64,000 bases of DNA from Xanthoparmelia taractica (taxonomy: Eukaryota; Ascomycota; Lecanoromycetes; Lecanorales; Parmeliaceae): contig JANQBS010000215.1 in assembly GCA_033085395.1 (NCBI GenBank), positions 1 through 64,000 of the forward strand, written 5' to 3'. Both the position numbers and the translations under genes were made by a program. Positions 43,807-56,330 of the stretch are shown here, piece by piece. A model generated the notes under the pieces. That model was not told the DNA's origin, did no database searches, and saw nothing but the letters and a program-made list of their open reading frames with translations. Each line of letters starts with the position of its first letter. Position 1 is the stretch's first letter.

Positions 43807-46800
43807 TTAGGCCCCACCAGCACCACCGGCGCCTGCAGTTCCTCCGGCCAAACTATCGCCCCGAGGCGGTCTCACCACCCCACCTCCATTCTCAGTCCCA
43901 GGACTCTGCGCCGCATCCCTCGGAGACCCAGTCCCGCTACCAGGCCCAGGTCTCCTGAGCTGAGGCGCCGCACCCTGCGCTTGGCTTCTTAGAGCGTTGA
44001 TCTGGAAAGGGTTTCTGACGGGAGAGCTGGCTCGTGTGCGCGAGGGCTCTTCTGTTGGTGAAGGGGCGAGGTTGCTGGTGTTGACGGGCGTCGGTTTAGG
44101 GAGCGGTTGCGGTTGGGATTGAGATGCAGAGCGAGAACGGGATTGTGGGGAGGACGATTGGAGGGAGACGGCTGGAGGAGCTATTGGTGGTGCTTGGCGT
44201 GGTTGAGATTGTGCTGGCGGCGGAGGACGTTGCTGGTTTTGGAGCTGGTCATTTTGCGGTTGAGCTTGGCTTTGGAACAGGGATACAGCGGACTGGGGTG
44301 GTTGTGGCCATTGGGTCGGAGGGTCCTCAGGCAGGACTGATGGTGGCGGGCCACTGTGAGATTGTAGTGGCATTGATCGATGGGGCGGCGTTTGCACTTT
44401 CTGTGGCTGTTGTAACCTTGGTCCTTGTTGAGGATTGTAAGAATATGGGTCATACTCTATGCCCATAGATGGCGGTGGTTGCGGGAAGTTGCTCGTGGAT
44501 ACTGAAGGCCGGGGAAATCTTGCGGCTCCGCTTGATGTTCTCCGTTTTCCCCGAGTGGATTGACGGCGTAGTAAGCCTCGTACCTCTTCGATAGAGACTG
44601 TTCGATCGACGTCGGGAGTATCCATCGTTGAGACTGACTGGGCGACTGATTTGGGGGTTGTCGGCTCAATAAGATCATCAGGAGAAGTAGCTGTATCGGC
44701 AGCCGGGCGACGTGAGTTCAAGGTAGCGAGGGCATTGCTCTCAGAAGCAGGGGGTTGGCGGACTCGAAGTGGAGGTGGAGTGATGGAGTCACGCATTTTT
44801 GGTTCTGCGCTGGAGGTTACGCCTGCCGGTCCGCTCTTAGCAGGAAGCTCTGGCTTCTCCGCTGGGAAGAGTCTCTTCGCGTCTCGAGCTTTAGCAGCCG
44901 CTTCACGATTAGCAGCAGCCTGCACGTCGGAGACAGCGACAGAGTAAGTGGGCTGGTCTACGCTGCCTAGAGCCGGTCCTCCTCCACCTGGACCGTTGAT
45001 GGGGATCTTTCTTAGGGCAAGAACCAGAGCACACATGAACTTTGATCGACGGGCAGCTCTCACTGTTTCATTGGACCAGTTGGACTTGTGTCTAATCTCC
45101 ACTTTCAGCTCCATCTTATCCATTGATGCAATACCGGTGATCTCGACATTGATGTCTGGCTGGAAGTCTCTCGAGTTCTCCTTGTCAGTAACGAATGCCT
45201 GCATTTCGTTCCTGAGAAGTTGGACATCCTCGAGGGAAGTACCAAAATCAACGTAGATGGAAAGCTGCTCCCGCATAGCATCAGATCTTGACACGTTTTG
45301 GATCCACATCGTATTGAGTACAATGTTCGGTACCTGGGTCAGCTTGTGAGTGTTGATGTGTTTGAAGACTGTAAAAAGCAGCGAGATATGTTTGACGACC
45401 AGCTGATCATCGCCAATGTCGACTCGATCCAGTACATCGAAGGGGTGCTTGACGAAAAGGAAGATGCAAGAGCCGAGGAATTCCTGGGCGGTAGTAGCGA
45501 AGACAAACGATAGTGATAGCAAGGCGGTACCAGCAGTTGCCAGTGTAGTCGTCAAAGAGCTGTTTAGAAAAGCCACTATAGCGTCGTCAGTAGCCGCACG
45601 TACATCATTGTATTATCTGAGTGATTTACCAAAGACAAACACGACGACGAGGAATACAATAGTGCAAAGCAAATTGTCCAAAACGTTGATGGCCTGATCA
45701 ACATCGTGCAAGCTCCTAGCAATGGAATGCCGTTCCTTGCCGAACTCGCACACCGTCAAAATCATCTCGTCGAGACTGATGTCTCCATTGCCGTCTCGAT
45801 CCAAGATCTCAAAAGCCTCTTCGGCTTCAGTATGATGATCTGCACCAAGAACCTCGACAATATCGTCCATGAACAAAGCTTCCTTCCCCTCGACCACAAA
45901 GCTCATCCATAACCGTTTGGCCAACGCTTCTGAGGATCTGTTCTTTTCGAGGGCTTCAACCACAATTGAGTGAGCGGAGTCCGGGTTGAAAACCTGCTTT
46001 CCGGTGACTTCAGAAGCAATGTTCCCAAAAGCTGACGTGAGCTTGTCACCGAAGCGGCCAACGTTCATGAGGAGCTTCATAGGTGTTGCGGAGCCTGTCC
46101 GTTTGTGGCTGTGTTTGCTGCTTGGAATGTTGATAGAGTCATGTATAATATAGTCTTCTTCGGCGAACTCATTGCAGTAAGCGGGGAACAGATGGCGGGA
46201 AGCGTCGTAGAGTAAGCTTAAGAGATGGATCCTGTGCTTCGAATCTCTGATCTTGGCCTGAAATTGCGTGTGGTGATAGCCAATGGAGATAAGCTGGATG
46301 AGTAACTTCTCGGCCAGAAGAATCAAAGATGCTACCAAGAATGCCGCGAGGATCTTTTGGACAATGGATTCCCACTCTTTGAGGCCCGTACCATTACCGA
46401 TTAGGAGTGCATCATGCTTTTGGGTGGCATTTGTAGAAGTCTGCGCTTGAGTAAAGTCCGCTTGTTGACTCCGCTGGGTTGGATTACGGGTCATGACCTA
46501 CAACAAAAGCCATTAGCTCAAGTCGACCTCTGCCACCACCTTCTTCAAGGCTTACCGGCACGAATGTAGCTAGTGAGGCCAACGCCCATCCGCATAGGGA
46601 CAAGTAGATCTCCAAAGATTTTATGACCAAAGAATACTTTCTGGTTCCTGAACTCACGATCCCGCACAAGAATTCAAAGATCCACGGAAGGGTCTTCGCA
46701 GCGAGCTTTGACACCCATAGGCTGAGCCAAATGCATTCCAACCACGAAAAGATCCAGACAATACGAACACCGCCTAGTGTTGCGTTTTGAGCTGCGGTAG

Positions 46801-47272
46801 CTCCAATGATGATAGGTATAGCGATGATGGTGGCCAATGGTAGGACATAAAGAAAGTATCGTGTGACAACCGAAAAGTTCAATATCTTATTGTATATCAT
46901 GCCCATCTGTGTGATAATCTCTTCCTCCCCTTCACTGTTCTTCTTGGCAGTCCTTGCCTCTTTTCTCCGTCGGCCGGCGACATGACGCTGGTAGAAACCA
47001 GCTTTCTCGTTGAGCTGCTCAGGGGCTCCAGTTGTAGCAGGGGTGTAAGGATCCGTCTTGCGAGCTCCAGTCTTGCCATTGCTGACATTGCTCATAGGTA
47101 TGCTGATCGTAGCGTCGTTAGGATTGCTCATCGTCGAAGAATCACTCTGATTCGGTATCTGTTGGAAACCCTTGGATGATCGATTGGTAGAAGAACGCTT
47201 AGACCCAGGCATTGGTTCCTGGGGAAGAGTAAATCTCGACACAATCGATGCTCGATGACTCTTGATGACCAT
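43807..47272 (-). CDS. EF-hand-containing MscS-like mechanosensitive channel, 1117 aa
   Basis: Fungal MscS-family channel of the Msy1/Msy2 type, which in fission yeast sits in ER membranes and controls Ca2+ on hypo-osmotic shock. The model is complement(43807..45575, 45630..46497, 46556..47272), introns 54 and 58 bp. Residues 1-120 are disordered and basic. Several TM helices follow (VVTRYFLYVLPLATIIAIPI, WIFSWLECIWLSLWVSKLA and more). One canonical EF-hand loop, DRDGNGDISLDE, lies at about 472-483. The pore helix and beta domain follow (TTTLATAGTALLSLSFVFAT, FLFVKHPFDVLDRVDIG). The last 350 residues are Pro/Gln/Ser-rich and disordered. A second in-frame ATG at 47212 (MPGSKRSS) is an equally plausible start. 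The EF-hand suggests Ca2+ feedback on gating. Confidence 0.9.
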
Positions 47273-47736
47273 GTGCGTGGCTAATGAGTATATAATGCGA
47301 GAATAAAGTGAGTGAGTCTTGCGGTAAAGAGTGGTGTTGTGGTTTGTGTGATGAAGCTGCAGAGAATGGGCTGCCTCCTGGGCTGTAAAGACAGTGGTTT
47401 AGAGCAAAGGAATGTATAGCTGGCGTGTGAATACCGTGGTAGGATGGCTGAGGCGCAGAAAAGAAAAAGAAAAAGGTCACACAGGGGTAAGAAAAGACCG
47501 TTTCAGGGGCGAGACATGCAGGAGGAATGAGACTTGGGCCCCCGGCCATGTTTCACTAACCGGGACCGACCCCGGGACTCGGCAGTAGCCATGCCTAGCG
47601 AATGGATTACCGGGTCGCCTCAAGACTTCAAAGTTACGCAATTCTGATGCAAGATGATGAGTATCCTCTTCGTAGCAACTATAATTGACTCCCAGAAAAC
47701 ATCCATCAAACGAAACCCCACCGAATCAATGCCATC
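47273..47736. promoter_or_regulatory. Divergent promoter region between MscS channel and PLP-homeostasis gene
   Basis: 464 bp separates the two start codons. It must contain both 5' UTRs and promoters. No specific site identified. Confidence 0.5.
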
Positions 47737-48573
47737 ATGACCGACACCAAACCTCAAGAAACCCCAGAAATGCACATCGACCCCGCACGCGCCAAACACC
47801 TCTCCTCAGCCCTCTCCTCCGTCCTCTCCCGCATCGAATCCGCCAAACCCCCCTCAAACCCCCCAATCCGCCTCGTCGCCGTCTCCAAGCTAAAACCCGC
47901 CAACGACATCCTAGCCCTGCACACTTCCCCCCACAACCACCTCCACTTCGGCGAAAACTACCAGCAAGAGCTCCTTCAGAAATCCGTCCTCCTACCCCGC
48001 GAGATCCGCTGGCATTTCATCGGCGCGTTGCAGACGAACAAGTGCAAGCCGTTGGCGGAGCAGATACCGAATCTGTGGTGTGTGGAGAGTGTGGATACGG
48101 GGAAGAAGGCGGATCAGTTGGAGAAGGGGAGGGCGGCGCTTGTTGAGAAGGAGAAGGGGTGTGAGGGGGTGCCGTTGAGGGTGTTTGTGCAGGTTAATAC
48201 GTCTGGGGAGGAAGAGAAGAGCGGGGTGGAGCCTGGGGGGGCGGCGGAGCTGTGTAGGCATGTTAGGGAACGGTGTCCGCATTTGAAGCTGCAGGGGGTC
48301 ATGACTATTGGGGCTATTGCGAGGAGTAAAGAGGCGAAGGAAGGGATGGAGAATGAAGATTTCATTAGACTGAGGGAGGTGAGGGATCAGGTTGCGCAGG
48401 AATTGGGGATGCAGGGGGGCGATTTGGAGCTGAGTATGGGTATGAGTGATGATTTTGAGAGCGCGATTCGGTGTGGCAGTAATGAGGTTAGGGTTGGGAG
48501 TACGATTTTTGGGCAGAGGCCGGCGAAGGGAGAGGCGAAGATAAAGGAGACGATTGAGGAGGGAAAGGACTGA
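47737..48573 (+). CDS. Pyridoxal 5'-phosphate homeostasis protein (YggS/PROSC family), 278 aa
   Basis: Binds PLP and keeps free PLP low; cytosolic or mitochondrial, no enzymatic activity known for the family. Single exon. Motifs: LVAVSKLKP with the PLP Schiff-base lysine at residue 51, FGENYQQELLQK, WHFIGALQTNK, the VQVNTSGEEEKSG strand, LQGVMTIG, LSMGMSDDFESAIRCGSNEV and VRVGSTIFGQRP, all in the family order of a TIM-barrel fold III PLP protein. Length is normal. Codon use shifts from C-rich in the first half to G-rich in the second, giving long antisense frames with no meaning. Confidence 0.95.
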   Translation: MTDTKPQETPEMHIDPARAKHLSSALSSVLSRIESAKPPSNPPIRLVAVSKLKPANDILALHTSPHNHLHFGENYQQELLQKSVLLPREIRWHFIGALQTNKCKPLAEQIPNLWCVESVDTGKKADQLEKGRAALVEKEKGCEGVPLRVFVQVNTSGEEEKSGVEPGGAAELCRHVRERCPHLKLQGVMTIGAIARSKEAKEGMENEDFIRLREVRDQVAQELGMQGGDLELSMGMSDDFESAIRCGSNEVRVGSTIFGQRPAKGEAKIKETIEEGKD

Positions 48574-50661
48574 GTTTATGCCGGTATTGTGGCCATGAGA
48601 TTAAGTATGACTGTCTCCGTTTTGGTACTGTCAAGCCCATCTGATGGAGCTATTATCGCTCGCAGTCTTCGTGGGTAGGAGGCTTTGTTTGGCACACTTT
48701 CCGTAGACGGCATACCACCAGCGCTGTCGAAGAATCCAGGCTGTAGGGGAGTTCTTCGGACATTCCACCCTTTCATCTCCGCACACTCTCCCAAACTTGA
48801 AGCTTACGACGAAGCAACACCAGCTACAATACCGCTGGCAGCATTCGACATATTCTCAATCTGACCGCCTCCCAATGCACTCCCGTTGACCCATATCTGA
48901 AACGTCCACCACTGGTAAGAATTGACTTTGAAGTCCTATGAATTCAGCGAGGCCTCTCAAAGCCATACACGCATCATTATTCGTTAGTGGTTGTTAGGAG
49001 GGGAAGCATAGATGGTCTTGACTAATGCGTAGTCGAACGCTTTGGTGGGTTGGGAGTGCATTCGTGAAGGAGCGGCACACGGGCCTCATGTTCTCGCTTA
49101 TTGTAGAGTAGCACGATTGATGGGGTCATCTACGTTGTGTGTGTATACCATTGAGGGACAAGGCTACTGGAGAGCTAGAAAGGGGGATGTTGTAGCGGCT
49201 ATCAGCGATCAAGTTCGATTTCATTGCCATCAGGGGTTATAGCTAGGACCATCTGGCGAACGGATGACCCATATGCAATGGATATTGGTGATGCTGCTTA
49301 GCTGTAGGCAGGATCCATTGGTGGTTGTCACCTGTGAGGGTAGCGATTGGAGCAAAGCGAGACAGGTAGGGATACTGGAAGTGAATATGGTTGAATTTGC
49401 AGCTCGGTACGAGTAGCGATAAGGGATGAGACCGGAGCAGTTAGGTTGCGATCAGGAAGAGAGCCCTTGATAAAGCAGTGCTTTCAATCCAGACGGCAGG
49501 TACTCGTACACGTGCATTGACCACTGTGAAGTCTGTACTCAAAAGGAAAAAGAAAGGATATAGTCTTAGAATTTGAGACATGCAGGCGGTTCAAAGGGAA
49601 GGACAAATCATATTCTGGAATCTGCTTCTACTTCCAATTTTGAGCAATCTCGTCGAATGCAGCGAAGCGCGTTCTCCTGCTCAGTCATGATCCGCAACAT
49701 CGCATTCAGGCATGTCCAGGTATGACAACGTCATAGTATTCCACTCTTCTCCGCTCCAACTTGGATTTCTATCCATGGATGTAGAGCTGGAAGGAATTCA
49801 AGGACGACGCTTAGACATGGCGCTAACGCCTCGCCATAAAAGGCTGAATGCTAGCTGGCGACCTCCGCGACGTCCCGCTGAGCCCGCAGGATACTTTCCT
49901 CCGACGCCCTTGATAATTTGTTGGTATAAGAGCCCACAGGTCCCTTGATATCGAGCCTTATTCGCATCTTGTAAATTGACTCAAAATGAGCCCTGGAAAC
50001 GCCCGAAGAGCCCCCATGCCCAGGTAATGGACGCCATCAGCCAGCGCGACAGGGATGTTGTCTTAGATCAGAGCGTTCACGAACTTTGACTTTACTCATT
50101 ATTCCCCACCTTCTTTTTCAGAAAGGGGCACGGATATGGTGGAGCAATCTAGAGTCGTTTACCTCAATGTCATCAAGCCAAGTGTGCTTCATGCCTCTAT
50201 TTGCAGCGCAGGCTGATTTGCTGTATTGCTAGAGTGGAACAGTACTCTCAGAACCCACCTGTTGTAGTTCGAGCTAGGAACACAGCTTAAGCTTGCTGTC
50301 AACTTCTGCTGATCCCACGATAAAGTAAGAGGATTGCATGGATCTCCACAATTTAGTCGGTGGTTGACGGGGCTATGATCAGGTGAGCTCCCGACGAGTT
50401 GTGTCTCGTCTCAAACCTGAGATTTTCATAATTGTAGACTGAACCTTCACTTCTTCTTTTACTGCACGCATTTCCAGATATACAATCAACCTGCCACGGA
50501 TCTCGACTCGGGTCAGATGCTGGTCTCCTTCGCGACATATCAGTCAAACCCATACGTCTTGTAGATTGCATAGCACCCTCTAGACGTTCGTCCGTATATG
50601 GACTCAAAGGGACCTAAGTACAGCAAGGATCTAGACAAGGGTCATAGTTCAAAACGTCTTG
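48574..50661. other. Intergenic, 2.1 kb
   Basis: No gene recognised. Short frames only (e.g. 49042-49242). Confidence 0.4.
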
Positions 50662-52666
50662 ATGAAGCATAACCGGGCCGTGAGCAACCACTTCGGTGTG
50701 AGTGGGAAATGGCTTTATATATGGCTCATGGTGGCAAACTCAGCGGCCATGCTGCTATTCGGATATGATCAAGGTGTCTTCGGTACTTGGTCATCTCGCA
50801 TTCTCCTGGCAATTGGATACCTACTGATGGATATCAGGAGGCATCCTCACCCTCGAAGACTTTGAAGCACGCTTTCAGCTCGAGGACAATGAGACCCTTA
50901 AGGGTGTCATCGTTGGATCTTATGATTTAGGCTGTTTAGTTGGGGCATTAGCGACAGGCCCCATCGGGAATTGGATCGGCCGAAAGCGATCGATCTTGAT
51001 GGGGACAACCGTCATGATGATTGGCGCCTTCTTGCAGTTCCTTGCACCGTACTTTGGTATTATGACGGCAGGACGGTGAGCAACTTCCACTCCGCCCCTA
51101 ATATAATGTATTGCTAAGCATTATCAGTGTCATCGCGGGTATCGGAAACGGCATGAATACGGCTACAGCCCCAGTGTGGGCTTCGGAGACCAGTAAAACA
51201 GCCTACCGTGGTAAGACTGGTATGGCATTGATGGTAATCAATATTGGTGGCCTGGCAATATCATGCTGGATGACCTGTAAGTACCTCACCAAAGACATCT
51301 CAGGCGGCAAATAAAGTTTTGTCCAGATCTGTTTAGCTTCGTCAAGTCCGAGCTTGCGTGGCGTTTCCCTCTCGCCTTCCAGCTCTTCTTCGTTCTCATC
51401 ATCTTTCTCACCGCCTTCTGGCTACCAGAGTCGCCACGATGGCTCGCTATGAAACATCAAGATGGAAAGGCCCTTGCGGTCATGGTCGCCTTGGAGGGTA
51501 ACAGCGTGACAAGCGAAAACTCAACCGCACAGCAAGACTTTAAAGAAATCCAGACTTCCATTGCTCTTGAGCAATCTCCAGTGGTGAAGCGTGAGACCAA
51601 GCCATGGTTCAGACTCATTCTTGGTGTGGCAGTGCAAGCTATGCAGCAGCTTACCGGTATCAACATAATCTGCTACTATCTGCCTTACGTCCTGACTGAA
51701 TCCGTTGGCTTGAATGGGTCAACTGCTCGCCTGCTCGCGGCGGTCAACGCCATGACTTACCTCTTTTCCACGTTCATTGGCCTCTGCTTTGTTGAACGTT
51801 GGGGCAGGAGACGACTAATGATGTATGGCGCACTCGGCCAATGCTGCTGCTGGCTCGCCATAACGCTTCTCCTCCACTCTGCGTCCGAGGTAGACCTCCT
51901 CTCTATCCGCCAACGGCAGCTCGGTAGCGCTGCGGTACTGTTCTTCTTTCTCTTCAACTTCTTTTTCGGTGCCAGCTGGCAGGGCGTGTCCTGGCTCTAC
52001 CCTACGGAGATCAACAGCACCCAAAATCGTATTGTCGGCATGTCGTACGGAGTTGCAACGAACTGGCTCATCAATTTCGGTGTCGTTTTCGTTACTCCGT
52101 TAGGCATCGCGAAGCTGGGACCGCAATTCTATGTGATCTGGACTGTCCTCAACGGCCTCATGGTGCCAATTCTCTATACATTTTACCCCGAAACCGCCGG
52201 GCGCTCTCTTGAAGACATTGACGGAATGTTTGAAGCACATCCCACAGTCTGGGTCTTCACAAGTAAGAGCATGACTGCTCGTAAGCCATCGACTTCGAAC
52301 GGCAGCCAAGACAGTGGAGATGATATACCAAACTCCGGGACAGAGGGCCACGTTGCTACATTTTCTCGGAACGTCAGTGCAATTGAGCTCGCTCCTCTTG
52401 CGAATCTGCGGCATCGACAGCCCGGCGGTGCCCCGACCCCTTTGGGAAGCATGACACCTATGCGGGATGAAGCTCCGTCTGCAGAAGACGGAACGGCAGC
52501 AAATCATGCTGCCGGAGCCGAGGAAGAGGTCGGAAGTGGATCAGAAATGGTGGAGGAAGACGAGGATGCGGAAGTCATATCGTTGCAATTGGTGCAAGAA
52601 GCCCCGGTGCTTTCAAAAAACGCATCACCTCTGGTTTCGCAGGTTTCGTCCGCGGCATTACTGTGA
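50662..52666 (+). CDS. MFS sugar-porter transporter, 615 aa
   Basis: Proton-coupled or facilitative hexose/disaccharide transporter of the plasma membrane. The model is join(50662..50782, 50838..51075, 51128..51276, 51327..52666), introns 50-55 bp. Family motifs: FGYDQGVFGGIL in TM1 (split by intron 1), NWIGRKRSILMG between TM2 and TM3, PVWASETSK then YRGK after TM4, LPESPRWLAM after TM6, QAMQQLTGINIICYYLP in TM7 (QLTGIN), ERWGRRRLM, and the terminal PETAGRSLEDID. About 12 TM helices. The tail beyond PETAGRSLE is about 150 residues, acidic and Ser-rich, longer than in most sugar porters. Substrate cannot be read from sequence. Start taken at the ATG at 50662. Confidence 0.9.
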
Positions 52667-53453
52667 GAGTGCACTCCTACTGTCGATGAACAGCGGTAGT
52701 TCTGATGGAGATAAGGGAACTCGTAGCCATGATTTGAGACTTGCTAGCTAAAAGGATTCTGATTAGACATGTGATAGGTAGGCTAGGTGCTAGGAAAAGG
52801 CGGTAATTCAAAGGGTACAATTCTCTTGAGCGTCTGACCAAACCAACATCAATGAGGACCTGCTTGCAACTTTTAATTCCTTCAAGAATGGTGAGACAAG
52901 AAGCACATATCAAACCAGCTTGCCAGCCAGGTGTAGAGCCATACTTTATGAAAGGATGTCAAGGGAACTTCACGTCTGGAGATTTGTCGACATTCTGCAT
53001 GAAGCCAGTAGATTACTCTAGCGTGATTAGTCACAAGCCAGCCTTACTTTCATACTTCTTCTTCGTACTCGGCATAGCTGGTATTAGCGAGCCAATTAGC
53101 ATAGCTGGCGGAAAGGGGGGGGTTCATCATTGCTCCTGAAGAGGTAAAGCCTAAAGATATGGCCGACTTTCCCGGACTAAGCCCCCCGGAAGGAAGACGC
53201 CGTTCTGACCCGAGATGGGCGAAAGTGCCCTAAAGATGCCCTGGAACTTTGCAACAGTCGGGGCCCGAGTGCTTATGATTAAGGATCAGCGCTTCTGTCA
53301 GCGTCATCACGTACGAGTACTCCATCAACTGCTATAACATCACCTTGGATAAGAACTGAATCTTCTCTCATTTCACGCAAACAATGCCTTCCTCATTTCT
53401 TCGTCACTCAACTTGAACCTCATCGACCATATTACCTCCTCCCTCAAACCTCC
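52667..53453. other. Intergenic
   Basis: No gene recognised. Pyrimidine-rich 5' flank before 53454. Confidence 0.4.
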
Positions 53454-55221
53454 ATGACTTCCATCTCCCTCCCCCGCCTCTTGCGGGCAATATGTCTCTC
53501 ACTGCTCACCGTGTCTCGGGTGTCAGCACAAACCGTGGCGCCCAGCAATGCGACCTCAAACAACAGTGTCCAGTTCATACTCGCCACGACCTTGAACCAA
53601 ATGCCCATTCAGCCCAGGGTTTTACCCCTCACAAGTGCTGCCGGACTGTCCGGCAGTCTCTCACAGCTCGAGGTCCGTCTTTCTTCCTACCCGCCAACGC
53701 AGCTTCTCTAATCCTCTTACAGCAAATCAATCCACAAGGCCCTTTGTTCCTGACAACACCCACCTCCCTCCAATCCCTCCCAGCCGATGCCATTGCATAC
53801 ATTAGCTGTGAACCCAGCGATTACTCCGGCCCTCTTAATGCTACAGAGACCATTGATTTGGCCGTAAACAACAACAAACCCAATGCAATCGTACTATACA
53901 GTGAATATGCGGCTGCATGCAGTTTCACTCCGTCGGGAGATTTCCAGTACATGTCCATGTATACCATGCAGAATGCCAACTCCTCGGCAAACATTAGGGA
54001 TGGATTGCAGAACAACAATACACTATACACTCCCTCAAGCATATCGGTGGATCAACAGTCTGTGAATGGGACGGGCGGTAGCGGTGATGGTGGTAGCGGC
54101 GGCTTGGGAAAATCACCGACGACAGCGGTGGCAATGATCATCCTCTACAGCATTACTGGCATAATCACTGCCTTGTTCCTCATCATTATAATTGTTGGGG
54201 CGATCAGGGCGCATCGACATCCCGAAAGATACGGGCCAAGACGTGTGATTGGACGAGCGAGGCAAGGCAGAGCTAAGGGTCTGGCAAGGGCTATGTTGGA
54301 GACTCTGCCTATTGTCAAGTTCGGTGATAAAGAGGAGGACGATAAGACAGTAGTGCAAGGTAGAGATGTGGAGTTAGCCAATGCGTCCAAGAACGCTGCG
54401 GCAGGCACGGAACAGCACGGAGATGGTGCTAGCACCTCGAATACGGCGGCACCGGCAGAAAGTGGACCAGATGTTGTCACGACCGTAGCAGCCGCTGGCT
54501 CAGGGCAGCGGACAGAGAGTGCTGGGGATAATGCGGACAATGGTTTGGCATGTTCAGTATGTACGGACGACTTCGTAAAGGGTCAAGACATCAGGGTGTT
54601 ACCGTGCAAGCACAAATTCCATCCTGAGTGCATAGACCCCTGGCTGCTGAACGTATCTGGGACATGCCCTCTTTGGTAAGCAATCCACTCATCTAAAATC
54701 TTATCCTCTTCCTAATTCCTACTTACAGCCGTGTCGACCTCCACCCTACATCATCTGACACCGAGGAGCTTGAAGAGGACGAAGCCGAGTCCTATGTGAA
54801 CCCGATTGATCCTGGTAGTCGCTCCAACGCGCCTACCGAGACTGCTCGCCGCAATCGCCGTTCTCGAATCTTAAGGACTCTCAACGTAGGCCGTATGCGC
54901 CACGCCACAGCGGACGAGCGCATTGAGGCCTTGAGAAGGCTAAGGGACGAGAACCAAGCAACGGATGAGAGTCTCGATCAAGGCGGCCGGAACGTTGGAG
55001 AACGGACAATGAACAGAGCTAGGGCGAGATTGAGCAGAGCTTTTGGATCGAGGCCTGCTTCCGGTGTTCACAATTCCAGGCCTACATCCCAGGTTCCAGC
55101 TGCCGCCGAGGCCTCAACCGCTACGGAGGCTCCGGCTACTACAGAGGCAGGAGCATCCGAAGCATCCGCTCCCATTGAGGCCACTCCTCATGCTGGTGCA
55201 TTGGCTTCGAGTCCACGGTGA
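53454..55221 (+). CDS. PA-TM-RING-type E3 ubiquitin ligase, 554 aa
   Basis: Endomembrane RING-H2 ubiquitin ligase. The model is join(53454..53672, 53723..54675, 54729..55221), introns 50 and 53 bp. A signal peptide (LLRAICLSLLTVSRVSAQ) leads into a lumenal domain of about 180 residues that looks like a protease-associated fold (NAIVLYSEYAAACSF). A Gly/Ser linker and TM at about 208-233 (MIILYSITGIITALFLIIII) follow. The RING-H2 at about 350-391 reads CSVC, 14 residues, CKHKFHPEC, 11 residues, CPLC, with its last cysteine codon made by splicing TG/C. The tail is Arg-rich then Ala/Thr/Glu/Pro-rich. The start at 53454, not the downstream ATG at 53492, is in the frame that gives the signal peptide. 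Confidence 0.9.
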
Positions 55222-56330
55222 CAAGGGTCTTTCACTAAGCGCTTCTTGTCGGGAATGGCGGGTGCGGTAGTGCCATTTTGTCGATTTCGTCTTTTAGCGA
55301 CACCACAGTTCACGAGGCAATGTACAAAGGCGTGATGATACCCAGGGAAAAGGGTGGAAAGGGAACGGCGTATCTTGCAGGCGCTCCTTGGGTAGTAGAC
55401 GAGCGGTTGCTTCTTTGTATCATATTCAGGCTGCACATAGTGGATAGGTCCATATTACGCACGATTTTCTCTAAGCGGTCTTCCGCCAGCGCCAACCCAC
55501 TCCACGGATCCCAGTCATTTCATGCTTCTGTTCAGGATTTCCACACAGCTGGACGGTGGACAAAGCTGAAGGAAAACATTACCCTTTAATTAGTTGAACT
55601 TGCTACCCTTTGATCATCACGGTCTTTTTCCGCCATAAGCAGTCGGCAGTCAGTCCGCGGCGTCGAAACTTTGTCGCTTCCAAATTGAATATGGACATCG
55701 TTACCCCATTCTCACTTTCATCGTCCTCTCCTCTCCTTTCCTTTCATCATCATCATCATACCTCCTCAAGCGAGAGGGAGTGGTTAAAACTCACTCTTGC
55801 CTGACTGAAAAAACCCTCTGATACCCGGGCTTCCACCTCTTTGACGTTTACCCAGATGCACGATTTATGAAGTAGTTGAGTGTGAGTGTTCTTTCTTGCT
55901 TGCTTCATTAACTTGCTTTGGCTAAGGTACCTTGCGTGTTACAACAGGGGGGGGGGGGGGGGGGATAAATTACGACATGATTCATCGGGTAGTTTATGTC
56001 TAAGGCGAGAGAGAGAGAGAGAGAGAGCGGTAGGGGTTTGGGGGCTTGGAGTTGGAAATTGGGGAGGTACGTATTAATTTCATTCCTTTTCTTATCTGTT
56101 CTTGGGAAGTGGAATTTTCGTTACCGCGCTGCTTGTTTGTTAAGAAGGGGGTTGTGTGCTATCGACAGTGCACTGAACGGCGCAAAACAGGCACCGTTGT
56201 CTACAAGTTACCTCCTTACCCCATGTTCCTGGAAGTCTTTGGATCAGTCTATGGGCCTCCCTACCCTCTACCCCAGCACATCTATAACACTCACAACACC
56301 CCTCGCACACGCGCACGCCCCTCCCCTCTT
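55222..56330. other. Convergent spacer with simple-sequence runs
   Basis: Holds a run of 18 G at 55947-55964, a (GA)n tract at 56007-56027 and a (CAT)n run near 55748. Open frames across 55996-56622 are antisense shadow of the next gene and low-complexity sequence. Confidence 0.5.
55947..56027 (+). repeat. Poly-G (18) and GA microsatellite
   Basis: Eighteen consecutive G (55947-55964), then about 40 bp later ten GA units. Length of the homopolymer may be a sequencing estimate. Confidence 0.9.

Noticed and set aside
53492..54679. Taking the RING gene as one 395-codon ORF starting at 53492
   Set aside because: Its first 60 residues are non-homologous; splicing from 53454 gives a signal peptide and the last RING cysteine needs the second intron.
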